Source of the DNA: Leucobacter sp. OLIS6
GTDB lineage: Bacteria; Actinomycetota; Actinomycetes; Actinomycetales; Microbacteriaceae
DNA: 34,409 nucleotides
Reading direction: 5' to 3'
NCBI RefSeq assembly: GCF_002752355.1
Contig: NZ_MRAV01000006.1
Coordinates: 1-34,409, forward strand
Part shown: in pieces, positions 24,247-33,042 of the stretch
How the letters are laid out: each line of letters opens with the position of its first letter
Numbering within the stretch: position 1 is the first letter of the stretch
The notes under the pieces: generated by a model
Seen by the model: the letters and a program-made list of their open reading frames with translations, nothing else
Databases searched by the model: none
Told to the model about the DNA's origin: nothing
Program-made: the position numbers and the translations under genes

Positions 24247-24908
24247 ACGAGTCCCTCGGTCTCGCGCTCCAGCCGGATCGCCCGGCGCAGCGCGATGTCG
24301 ACGAGACCGAACGCCGTCACTGCGAAGAGGATGATCAAGTACCAGCCCCACCACTCGAAGCTGCCGGTCTCGGCCGCGCGGACGCCCAGGGCTCCTTCGA
24401 TGCCGTTGGAGCCGAGGTTCCAACCGACGAACGCCGTGATGCCGCCTCCGAAAGCCGTCCATGTGATGGTGCGCAGGGCGCGGCTGGTCTGCAGCGTGAA
24501 GAAGCGGCCCTGTTGGAAGAGCCGGGCGAGGCGGACCGTGCAGGCGATGATGACGAGCCCGGTGAGCGCCGCCGCCGCGATCGCGAGCGCGAGGCATGCG
24601 GTGGAGACCGCGTTGACGTCGGGCACCACGACCTGCAGATGGGTGAAGGTCCCCTGCACGGCCGGCGCGTCGGGCGCGGCTTCGGCCCGGTAGGAGACGA
24701 TGCCTCGCGCCGTACCGGTCTGCGCCTTGACCGGGAGATCCCAGACGATCCCCTCACGTGTGAATGTGCTCAGGTACTTGCGCACCGCGAGGGCGAGGAC
24801 GGAGGCTGCGGCGGCGATGCCCATGATCAGGACCGCGAGGGCATCGGCCCGCACTTTCCTCGGGTTCGATTCCTGGGGAAGCCCGTCGGATCCGGGGGCG
24901 GTGCGCAT
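24243..24908 (-). CDS. DUF2975-like membrane protein (second copy)
   Basis: The 221-residue protein has about four hydrophobic helices near residues 25-45, 105-128, 145-165 and 187-207, with a large extracytoplasmic loop after the first. LARLFQQGRFFTLQTSRALR between helices two and three is typical of DUF2975 proteins. Its start overlaps the preceding stop by one base. It ends in the same ERETEGLV motif as its neighbour (RETEGLV in both), so the pair arose by duplication. Function is unknown; the family pairs with YozG-like regulators. Confidence 0.8.
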   Translation of the reverse strand: MRTAPGSDGLPQESNPRKVRADALAVLIMGIAAAASVLALAVRKYLSTFTREGIVWDLPVKAQTGTARGIVSYRAEAAPDAPAVQGTFTHLQVVVPDVNAVSTACLALAIAAAALTGLVIIACTVRLARLFQQGRFFTLQTSRALRTITWTAFGGGITAFVGWNLGSNGIEGALGVRAAETGSFEWWGWYLIILFAVTAFGLVDIALRRAIRLERETEGLV

Positions 24909-25525
24909 CAGACGAGCCCCTCGGTCTCGCGCTGCATGCGCTCGCCGATCACGAACACCGTGCAGACGATCGCCACGGCGAAGGCGGCGACGACGAACGG
25001 GAACGGCTCGACGCTCAGCACCGCATTGCGCACGTCGCCGGAGTCGGAGACCTGCGCGACCGCCGCATTGGCGAGCATGTTGTCGAAGAACCGCGTCGCC
25101 GCGGCCCCGATGAGACCGGTGATGCCGGCGGTGCCGACGAGCACGGTGCTCGACCGGCCGAAGATGCGGCCGCGGGAGAGCCTGCGGCTCAGCAGGATCA
25201 GGCACAGGATCACCGTGGCGAAGGCGATCACGAGCACGAGCTGGCCGATCACGCCCGCCCAGGTGGCGATCGGCGGCACCGCGGTGCGGAGCACGGCCCG
25301 GTCGAGCAGGACCCCGACGTCCGATCCGTCGGGACCGATGGGGGCGGTCGCGCGCTGATCGATGAACTCGGCCGCGACCCGGATCGGACCGCCGCCGAGC
25401 AGCTCGCCGATGCGGAGGGCGGCTCCGACGGCGACGGCGACGGCGATGACGGCGCCGACCGCGACGAACAACCAGAGCGCGACGCGGTCGCCGCGCGAGG
25501 GGCGGAAGTCGGAGGCGATGGTCAT
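24908..25525 (-). CDS. DUF2975-like membrane protein (first copy)
   Basis: The 205-residue protein has about four membrane segments (around residues 16-38, 88-112, 127-150 and 172-193), with the short loop LLSRRLSRGRIFGRSSTVLV matching the DUF2975 RGRxF pattern. It is the first gene of the operon and has an excellent AAGGAG ribosome site before the ATG at 25525. The C-terminus is QRETEGLV, as in the second copy. Together with the XRE gene it resembles the YozG/DUF2975 pairs found in many Gram-positives. A role in membrane stress or peptide resistance is possible but unproven. Confidence 0.8.
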   Translation of the reverse strand: MTIASDFRPSRGDRVALWLFVAVGAVIAVAVAVGAALRIGELLGGGPIRVAAEFIDQRATAPIGPDGSDVGVLLDRAVLRTAVPPIATWAGVIGQLVLVIAFATVILCLILLSRRLSRGRIFGRSSTVLVGTAGITGLIGAAATRFFDNMLANAAVAQVSDSGDVRNAVLSVEPFPFVVAAFAVAIVCTVFVIGERMQRETEGLV

Positions 25526-25534
25526 GATTCACTC

Positions 25535-25569
25535 CTTATCGATAAACGATATTAACGCTTGTCGATAAG
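25535..25569 (-). promoter_or_regulatory. AT-rich operator upstream of DUF2975-XRE operon
   Basis: A perfect 10-bp palindrome TTATCGATAA (25536-25545) overlaps the ribosome-site side. TCGATAA recurs directly at 25562-25568, 23 bases further up, and CTTATCGA (25535-25542) pairs with TCGATAAG (25562-25569) as an inverted repeat. ACGATAT lies between. This is a plausible binding array for the small XRE regulator and would cover the promoter and ribosome site. Confidence 0.65.
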
Positions 25570-25616
25570 TGTGGGGGTTTCCGCGGCTCCCGTCAAGTCG
25601 CACCAGCCTCCGGTCA

Positions 25617-25630
25617 CGCCTGCGGCGAAC
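25617..25630 (-). promoter_or_regulatory. ClgR-type box upstream of clpC
   Basis: On the minus strand the sequence reads GTTCGC-CGCAG-GCG, an exact fit to the GTTCGC-N5-GCG box I recall for the actinobacterial protease regulator ClgR. It lies about 28 bases above a possible -10 (25658-25663) for clpC, an activator position. Confidence 0.65.
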
Positions 25631-25657
25631 ACGGACCCACGGCCCGGATCCGGCGCG

Positions 25658-25663
25658 TACGCT
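25658..25663 (+). promoter_or_regulatory. Possible -10 of clpC
   Basis: TACGCT lies 48 bases before the clpC ATG, leaving a short leader with the AGGAGGA ribosome site. No -35 consensus is seen, which suits an activator-dependent promoter. Confidence 0.4.
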
Positions 25664-25711
25664 GTCGGTATCGCCGGAGGTGACCGCTGTCTCCGGTACC
25701 CAGGAGGAAGC

Positions 25712-28231
<2,520 letters not shown>

Positions 28232-28245
28232 TCGCACCGGTCGGA

Positions 28246-28281
28246 CGGAACGCCCATCGCCTCACGGCGGTGGGCGTTCCG
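28246..28281. terminator. Terminator of clpC
   Basis: A 15-bp stem with one wobble (28246-28260 with 28267-28281) and 6-base loop follows the clpC stop by 14 bases. No T-tract follows. Confidence 0.8.
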
Positions 28282-28338
28282 CCGTTCCGGGGTGTTTCGT
28301 GCGGTTTCCGGGCGGTCCGCGCGGCGTTTCCGCGGCAC

Positions 28339-28344
28339 TAGGCT
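28339..28344 (+). promoter_or_regulatory. -10 element for leaderless argA
   Basis: TAGGCT is followed by 6 bases and the ATG at 28351. A GTG at 28345 would start inside the untranscribed spacer, so it is rejected. No -35 is seen. Confidence 0.6.
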
Positions 28345-28350
28345 GTGCCT

Positions 28351-28884
28351 ATGCCCGAAGCAGCCGAGATCCGCATCCGCCAGGCACGCACCTCCGACGT
28401 GGCGGCCATCGCCGCGCTCATGGTCCCGCTGGTGGAGCGACGGATCCTGCTGGGCAAGGACCTGGTCGATCTCTACGGGGCGGTCCCCGAGTTCCTCGTC
28501 GCCGAGGACGCCGACGGCGTCGTGATCGGCTACGGTGCGCTGCACGTCATGTGGGAGCACCTGGGCGAGGTGCGCACCCTGGGCGTCTCGGAGGAATGGC
28601 TGGGGCGCGGCATCGGACACCGGCTCCTCGACGCCCTCGAGCAGCGCGCCCTCGAGTTCGGCCTGAGCCAGCTGTTCTGCCTCACCTTCGAGGTGGACTT
28701 CTTCGCCAAGCACGGCTTCGCTCCGGCCGGGGAGGACGAGCAGCTCGTCGCGATCGACGTGTACGCCGAGCTCCTCCGCTCGAACGACGAGGGAGTGGCC
28801 GAGTTCCTCGACCTGGCGCGCGTCAAGCCGAACACGCTCGGCAACACCCGCATGCTGAAGGGCATCGGAGCCGCGCGCGCCTGA
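28351..28884 (+). CDS. argA: N-acetylglutamate synthase, GNAT-only actinobacterial type
   Basis: The 177-residue GNAT enzyme acetylates glutamate with acetyl-CoA, the first step of arginine synthesis. It closely follows the short NAGS type known from Mycobacterium tuberculosis Rv2747. It shows ILLGKDLVDLYGAVPEFLVAE and GYGALHVMW near the N-terminus, the acetyl-CoA loop LGRGIGHRLL, FEVDFFAKHGF, and the family ending GVAEFLDLARVKPNTLGNTRML. It lacks the amino-acid-kinase domain of E. coli ArgA. The ATG at 28351 is preferred because of the leaderless -10 element. It appears monocistronic and cytoplasmic; no other arginine genes are nearby. Confidence 0.92.
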   Translation: MPEAAEIRIRQARTSDVAAIAALMVPLVERRILLGKDLVDLYGAVPEFLVAEDADGVVIGYGALHVMWEHLGEVRTLGVSEEWLGRGIGHRLLDALEQRALEFGLSQLFCLTFEVDFFAKHGFAPAGEDEQLVAIDVYAELLRSNDEGVAEFLDLARVKPNTLGNTRMLKGIGAARA

Positions 28885-28907
28885 GCCGCCTCCGGCCGTG
28901 CTGCGGC

Positions 28908-28913
28908 TAGCCT
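28908..28913 (+). promoter_or_regulatory. -10 element for leaderless membrane-anchored protein
   Basis: TAGCCT followed by 6 bases and the ATG at 28920. No ribosome site is present upstream. Confidence 0.6.
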
Positions 28914-28919
28914 GGGGCC

Positions 28920-29546
28920 ATGTCGACGCTTCGCGATCCCGTAGGGCCCAAGGACAAGAGCGTCTACGTCCGGCGCCGGATCATCGTGCTCGTCGCGCTG
29001 CTCGCAGTCGTCGTCGCCGTCGTGCTCATCATCCTGAAGCCGGGCGGTGCCGGCGGCGCCTCGGACGCACCGAAGGTGTCGGTTCCGGGCGACCTCGGCG
29101 ATACCGCGACGAAGCCGACGACGTCGGCGGGCAAGAACTCGACGCCGGCCTGCGCCGAGGGCGAGCTCGTGGTCACGCCGATCACCGACAAGAGCAGCTA
29201 TGCCGAGGGCGAGGAGCCGAAGCTCTCGCTGAAGGTCGAGAATCGCGGCACCAAGGCGTGCTCGGCCGACCTCGGGACCGCGACCATGACCTTCGCGATC
29301 ACGAGCGGCAGCGACCAGGTCTGGGTGTCGACGGACTGCCAGAAGAAGCCCGACCACCGTTCGATCATCCTGCAGCCGGGCAAGCCGCTCGAGACCGAGG
29401 CGATCACCTGGGACCGGACCCGTAGCAGCAAGGACACCTGCGACATCAGCCGGGATCCCGTGACCGCGGGCGGCGCGTCCTACCACCTGAAGGTGTCGGT
29501 GGGGTCCGCGCAGGGCGACGGTACGGCGCAGTTCATCCTCGGCTGA
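28920..29546 (+). CDS. Membrane-anchored extracytoplasmic protein, unknown
   Basis: The 208-residue protein has a basic N-terminus (VYVRRR), one membrane helix at about 20-40 (IIVLVALLAVVVAVVLIIL), a flexible Ser/Thr/Pro linker, and a beta-rich outer domain (about 75-208) with four cysteines (PACAEGE, ACSAD, DCQKK, DTCDIS) that could form two disulfides. The domain order resembles DUF4232-type secreted actinobacterial proteins, but that is only a shape match. It starts with a leaderless-type promoter and ends with a GC hairpin. I do not assign a function. Confidence 0.8.
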   Translation: MSTLRDPVGPKDKSVYVRRRIIVLVALLAVVVAVVLIILKPGGAGGASDAPKVSVPGDLGDTATKPTTSAGKNSTPACAEGELVVTPITDKSSYAEGEEPKLSLKVENRGTKACSADLGTATMTFAITSGSDQVWVSTDCQKKPDHRSIILQPGKPLETEAITWDRTRSSKDTCDISRDPVTAGGASYHLKVSVGSAQGDGTAQFILG

Positions 29547-29553
29547 TCGGATG

Positions 29554-29579
29554 CTCCGGCCGGGGCCGGCCGGCCGGAG
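29554..29579. terminator. Hairpin terminator
   Basis: A perfect 10-bp stem (29554-29563 with 29570-29579) and 6-base loop follow the membrane-protein stop by 7 bases. It is very GC-rich and self-complementary. Confidence 0.65.
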
Positions 29580-29591
29580 GCTCACGAGCGA

Positions 29592-29597
29592 TAGGCT
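29592..29597 (+). promoter_or_regulatory. -10 element for leaderless small protein
   Basis: TAGGCT is followed by 7 bases and the ATG at 29605. It fixes the start over the in-frame upstream start at 29551, which overlaps the terminator hairpin. Confidence 0.6.
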
Positions 29598-29604
29598 GCA
29601 TCGC

Positions 29605-29880
29605 ATGTACATCGGCATGATCCGCCCCGTCGAGACGAAGACCATCAGCGTGCAGGGCGAGGGGCTTCCCGAGGTGCATGAGCTCGTCTACGCGCAGACC
29701 CCCGAGGGGTGGAACGTGGCCGTGATGTCGGTGGCCATGTCGAAGCACGAGACCGTGCTGAGCTGCGAGGCGACGCTCGCCCGCCGGGACGGCATCGAGA
29801 TGCTGGAGGGCGCCGATTATGCGGACGTGCTCTCGAAGGTGCCCGAGGGGTACCAGCTGCTGTCGGTGCAGCCCGCCTGA
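29605..29880 (+). CDS. Small conserved-looking protein, unknown
   Basis: The 91-residue protein begins MYIGMIRPVETKTISVQGEG and has no signal peptide, membrane helix or metal motif. Alternating hydrophobic strands (VHELVYAQTPEGWNVAVMSVAM) and a C-terminal KVPEGYQLLSV suggest a small beta-rich or alpha/beta fold. Start at 29605 is supported by the leaderless -10 element. Neither neighbour gives a functional clue and I do not recognise a family. Confidence 0.65.
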   Translation: MYIGMIRPVETKTISVQGEGLPEVHELVYAQTPEGWNVAVMSVAMSKHETVLSCEATLARRDGIEMLEGADYADVLSKVPEGYQLLSVQPA

Positions 29881-29960
29881 TCACGGAGCGCATGGCGGAT
29901 TCTCGGTGAAGATCCGGGAACGTTTCGGCGTTTTCAATGGTGGGCGATCGACCCCGGACG

Positions 29961-29966
29961 TACAGT
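29961..29966 (+). promoter_or_regulatory. -10 element for leaderless small His-rich protein
   Basis: TACAGT is followed by 5 bases and the ATG at 29972. There is no ribosome site. Confidence 0.5.
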
Positions 29967-29971
29967 GAAGC

Positions 29972-30160
29972 ATGGAACGCAAGCAGGAGCCCACCGCACG
30001 CACCGGTGGCATTCGTGTCGAGATTCAGCAGGGCAGCAACGAGGCGGTCGCGGTCGACGAGCTGGTCGACGACCTGCTCCACGGCAACGTGACGGGCATG
30101 CTCCATGCGCTGCACGAACCCCACGACGAGGGCCACGAAGGCCACTCCTCGAAGAAGTAG
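29972..30160 (+). CDS. Small His-rich-tailed protein, unknown
   Basis: The 62-residue protein is acidic in the middle (AVAVDELVDDLLHGN) and ends in a His/Glu-rich tail (HALHEPHDEGHEGHSSKK) with six histidines in 16 residues, a possible metal-binding segment. No family is recognised. The leaderless-type promoter and a hairpin overlapping its stop codon support it as a real gene. It is convergent with the PucR gene. Confidence 0.6.
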   Translation: MERKQEPTARTGGIRVEIQQGSNEAVAVDELVDDLLHGNVTGMLHALHEPHDEGHEGHSSKK

Positions 30161-30180
30161 GCGGCGCTCGCGCTCCCTAC
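30157..30180. terminator. Bidirectional hairpin overlapping two stop codons
   Basis: GTAGG (30157-30161) pairs with CCTAC (30176-30180), with an inner 4-bp stem and CTCG loop. It spans both the plus-strand stop at 30160 and the minus-strand PucR stop at 30177. Confidence 0.5.
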
Positions 30181-31664
30181 TCGGTCGGCTCGATCGGCGG
30201 GAGCGACGGCTCCCGAGTGAGCGCTTCGATGCGCAGCGCGAACCACAGCTCCGAGCGGTCGTCGGCGTCTCCGAACGAACGGCCGGTGAGCTGTTCGATG
30301 CGCGCCAGGCGGTCGCGCAGCGTGTTGCGGTGGATCCGCAGCTCGGCCGCCGCCGGCTGCCGCTGACCGTGATGAGCGAGCAGCACCCGTGCCGTGCGCC
30401 GGAGTTCCTGCGCCTCGGCGTCGACGGCGGTCGCGAGCGGTCCGAGGACGGCAGCGACGATGCCGGCGAGGTCTGCGGGTCCCGCGAGCACCGCCTCGAA
30501 GACGGGCTCCTCCCGATCCACCCAGCGGACCCGGGGTGCGGGTGCTTCGCCGACTGCGAGCGGGGGCCGCGCCGCGAACGCCGCAGCGGCGGAGCGGGCG
30601 CTGGTCGCCGCCCGAGTGAGCGGGGCCGGCCGTCCGACGACCGTGTCGAGACCTGCGGAGACCGCGGCGTTCACCGCGGTGCCGAGCGCGGCTTCGTCAT
30701 CGGGGCAGAGCTGCCAGCCCCCGATCCCGCCGTCGCCGTCGTCCGTCGCGACCAGGCGCTCCAGCCCCGTGCGTGGCGATCGGCGCCAGTCCGAGAGGGC
30801 TTCGGCGCCGCCCGAGACCGCGATCGCGCGCACGTGCGCGGGGAGCCGCATGGTCGGATCCAGCACCTGCGCGCTTGAGACGCCGCCCTCGGCCGACGCG
30901 GTGCCCGCGCGTCCGAGCAGCAGCGCGGTCAGGCGCTCCCAGCGTTCGCGCTCGCGATCCTGCTCGCCGCCCGCGCTGCGCAGTTCGATGCCGAGCGCCA
31001 TCGCGCCCGCCGCGAGCAGCGCCCGCGCATCTGGAGAGAGGGGATCGTCGCCGGCGACGACGAGCACGGTGCCCGCGGCATCGAGGGGGATCCGCTCGGC
31101 GTGCGTGCCGGGATCCGAACCGCCTGCGAGTCCGCTGCTGCCGGCCAGCAGGCTGCCGTCGGCGCGCAGCGCCGCGATCCTGCGGCCGGTCGCCTGCGCG
31201 AGCGTTGCGATCGTGGCCGCGGGATTCTGACCGCCGACGAAGAGCTCCCGGTGCGCCTGGAGCGCGCGGTGGGCGGCGCTGAGCTCGTCGGCCTCGAGCA
31301 GCGCGGCGACCGCCTTGCTCACCGCGATGAAGGGGGTCGGCGGTGGGACCTCGATCAGGGCGACCCGGTAGGCGCTGGCGGCGGCGACGAGCGGGCGGGG
31401 GATCCGCGCGTGCGCGACGCCGACGCCGAAGCCGATCGCGGCCACCCGCGCCCGGCCCAGGCTCGCGACGAAGTCGTGCCACCGGGGATCGTCCTCCTCG
31501 AGCGCGAGCCCGGTCGTGAGCACGAGCTCGCCGCCGTCGAGGTACGCGCCCAGATCGAGCAGCTCGGTGGTCGAGACCCAGCTCAGGTCGGGATCCCCGG
31601 CACCCGCCTGCACGAGGCGGAGGCCGAGCCCGGGCGTGGAGAGCAGGTGCGAGAGGCGTGCCAT
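30177..31664 (-). CDS. PucR-family transcriptional regulator
   Basis: The 495-residue protein has an N-terminal PucR-type ligand domain (about residues 1-120, with TTELLDLGAYLDGGELVLTTGLAL) and a C-terminal HTH_30 domain (about 430-490, with RTARVLLAHHGQRQPAAAELRIHRNTLRDRLARIE). PucR-type proteins are usually activators of nitrogen or carboxylate catabolism genes. The ATG at 31664 sits 137 bases from the divergent CoA-transferase gene, its likely target. An inverted repeat lies between them. A weak AAAGAT may be a leaderless -10. The glutarate locus of Pseudomonas uses a LysR-type regulator instead, so this would be a different control. Confidence 0.9.
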   Translation of the reverse strand: MARLSHLLSTPGLGLRLVQAGAGDPDLSWVSTTELLDLGAYLDGGELVLTTGLALEEDDPRWHDFVASLGRARVAAIGFGVGVAHARIPRPLVAAASAYRVALIEVPPPTPFIAVSKAVAALLEADELSAAHRALQAHRELFVGGQNPAATIATLAQATGRRIAALRADGSLLAGSSGLAGGSDPGTHAERIPLDAAGTVLVVAGDDPLSPDARALLAAGAMALGIELRSAGGEQDRERERWERLTALLLGRAGTASAEGGVSSAQVLDPTMRLPAHVRAIAVSGGAEALSDWRRSPRTGLERLVATDDGDGGIGGWQLCPDDEAALGTAVNAAVSAGLDTVVGRPAPLTRAATSARSAAAAFAARPPLAVGEAPAPRVRWVDREEPVFEAVLAGPADLAGIVAAVLGPLATAVDAEAQELRRTARVLLAHHGQRQPAAAELRIHRNTLRDRLARIEQLTGRSFGDADDRSELWFALRIEALTREPSLPPIEPTE

Positions 31665-31672
31665 GACGACAT

Positions 31673-31707
31673 CTTTGCACAGCAGCGAGGCGAGCCGCGG
31701 TGCAGAG
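31673..31707. promoter_or_regulatory. Inverted repeat, candidate PucR operator
   Basis: CTTTGCAC (31673-31680) pairs in 7 of 8 bases with GTGCAGAG (31700-31707) across a 19-base spacer. It lies in the divergent region just before the PucR start. Confidence 0.4.
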
Positions 31708-31735
31708 TGGCATCTGCGGGCATTCGGCTCGCGCC

Positions 31736-31741
31736 TAGACT
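31736..31741 (+). promoter_or_regulatory. -10 of CoA-transferase operon
   Basis: TAGACT lies 60 bases before the ATG at 31802, giving a leader of about 50 bases. No clear -35 is present, as expected for an activated promoter. Confidence 0.5.
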
Positions 31742-31750
31742 GAGGGCGAG

Positions 31751-31771
31751 CGGGCCGCGGAACGCGGCCCG
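31751..31771 (+). promoter_or_regulatory. 5'-leader hairpin before CoA-transferase gene
   Basis: A perfect 9-bp GC stem (31751-31759 with 31763-31771) and GAA loop lie between the -10 and the ribosome site. It may stabilise the transcript or affect attenuation. Confidence 0.5.
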
Positions 31772-31801
31772 ACCCGAGCACCGGCGCAAGAGGGAGACGG
31801 C

Positions 31802-32998
31802 ATGACCGAGGCGAACGACACGACGACGCGAGGCCCGCTGTCCGGCATCCGGGTGGCCGACTTCTCGCGAGTGCTCGCGGGCCCGCACGCCACCATGATC
31901 CTGGCCGACTTCGGTGCCGACGTGATCAAGATCGAGAGCCCCGAGGGCGACGGCACCCGGCAGTGGTCGCCGCCCGTCAACGCCGTCGGGCAGAGCACCT
32001 ACTTCGCCGGCGTCAACCGCGGCAAGCGCTCCGTCGTCTGCGACCTGCGCTCCGAGGAGGGGCAGGCGCTCGCCCGCTCGCTGGCGTCGACGGCCGACGT
32101 CGTCATCGAGAACTTCAAGCCCGGCACCATGGACAAGTTCGGGCTCGGCTATGACGCGGTCGCCGCCGACAACCCGGGCGTCGTGTACTGCTCCATCTCG
32201 GGCTTCGGCGACGCCGCCGGTCGCGATCTGCCCGGCTACGACCTGCTCGTGCAGGCCGTCGGCGGCCTCATGAGCATCACCGGGCAGAGCGACGCCGACG
32301 GCGGCGAGCCCACCAAGGTCGGCGTCGCGCTCGTCGACATCCTCACCGGGCTCAACTCCGTGATCGGGATCCAGGCGGCGCTGCGCGCCCGCGACACCGC
32401 CGAGTCGCCGACCGCGGGGCGCGGCCAGCACGTGAAGGTGACGCTGCTCGGCTCGCTGCTCTCGGCGCTCGCCAACCAGGCGTCGTCCACGCTCGAGACC
32501 GGACGGGCCCCCGGACGCATGGGCAACGCCCACCCCTCGATCGCGCCCTACGAGACCTTCGCCGCCGCCGACCAGGAGGTCGCGCTCGCGGTCGGCACCG
32601 ACGGCCAGTTCGCCCGACTGTGCGAGGTGCTCGGCGCACCCGAGCTCGCGAGCGACCCGCGCTTCGTCGGCAACCCGTCGCGGGTGGCGCACCGCCTGGA
32701 GCTGAAGGCGCTGCTCGAGGAGCGGCTCGCCGCGCGCAACGCGGGGGAGTGGATCGAGCTCTTCACGGCCGCGAACATCCCGGCCGGCCGCGTGAACACC
32801 ATCGCCCAGGCGCTCGACCTCGCCGAGAGCCTCGGGCTGGAGCCCGTCGCCGAGACCCGCGCGCAGGGCGAGGACGGGACCGAGCGCGTGCTGCGCTCGG
32901 TCGCGACGCCCATCTCGTTCTCGGCCACTCCGTCCCGCTACTCGGCCCCGCCGCCCGGACTCGGCGAGCACGCCGGCGCCGAGTGGCTGCCGCGCTGA
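31802..32998 (+). CDS. CaiB/BaiF family CoA-transferase (glutarate CoA-transferase candidate)
   Basis: The 398-residue protein is a family III CoA-transferase. Family features are the N-terminal GIRVADFSRVLAGPHATMILADFGADVIKIE, VVCDLRSEEGQ, VIENFKPGTMDKFGLGYD, and the likely catalytic Asp147 in PGYDLLVQAVGG. Such enzymes move CoA between carboxylates through an aspartyl-CoA anhydride. Pairing with a glutaryl-CoA dehydrogenase 44 bases downstream points to glutarate or a related dicarboxylate, as in the Pseudomonas gcdHG pair and human SUGCT. A GAGGGAGA site precedes the ATG. The substrate is inferred from context. Confidence 0.9.
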   Translation: MTEANDTTTRGPLSGIRVADFSRVLAGPHATMILADFGADVIKIESPEGDGTRQWSPPVNAVGQSTYFAGVNRGKRSVVCDLRSEEGQALARSLASTADVVIENFKPGTMDKFGLGYDAVAADNPGVVYCSISGFGDAAGRDLPGYDLLVQAVGGLMSITGQSDADGGEPTKVGVALVDILTGLNSVIGIQAALRARDTAESPTAGRGQHVKVTLLGSLLSALANQASSTLETGRAPGRMGNAHPSIAPYETFAAADQEVALAVGTDGQFARLCEVLGAPELASDPRFVGNPSRVAHRLELKALLEERLAARNAGEWIELFTAANIPAGRVNTIAQALDLAESLGLEPVAETRAQGEDGTERVLRSVATPISFSATPSRYSAPPPGLGEHAGAEWLPR

Positions 32999-33042
32999 TC
33001 CACCGTCTTCGATCCGTCAGTCCCGTTCCGAAAGGACCCGCA

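Noticed and set aside
28345..28350. GTG at 28345 as the argA start
   Set aside because: It falls in the spacer between the TAGGCT -10 and the expected transcript start; ATG 28351 fits leaderless transcription.
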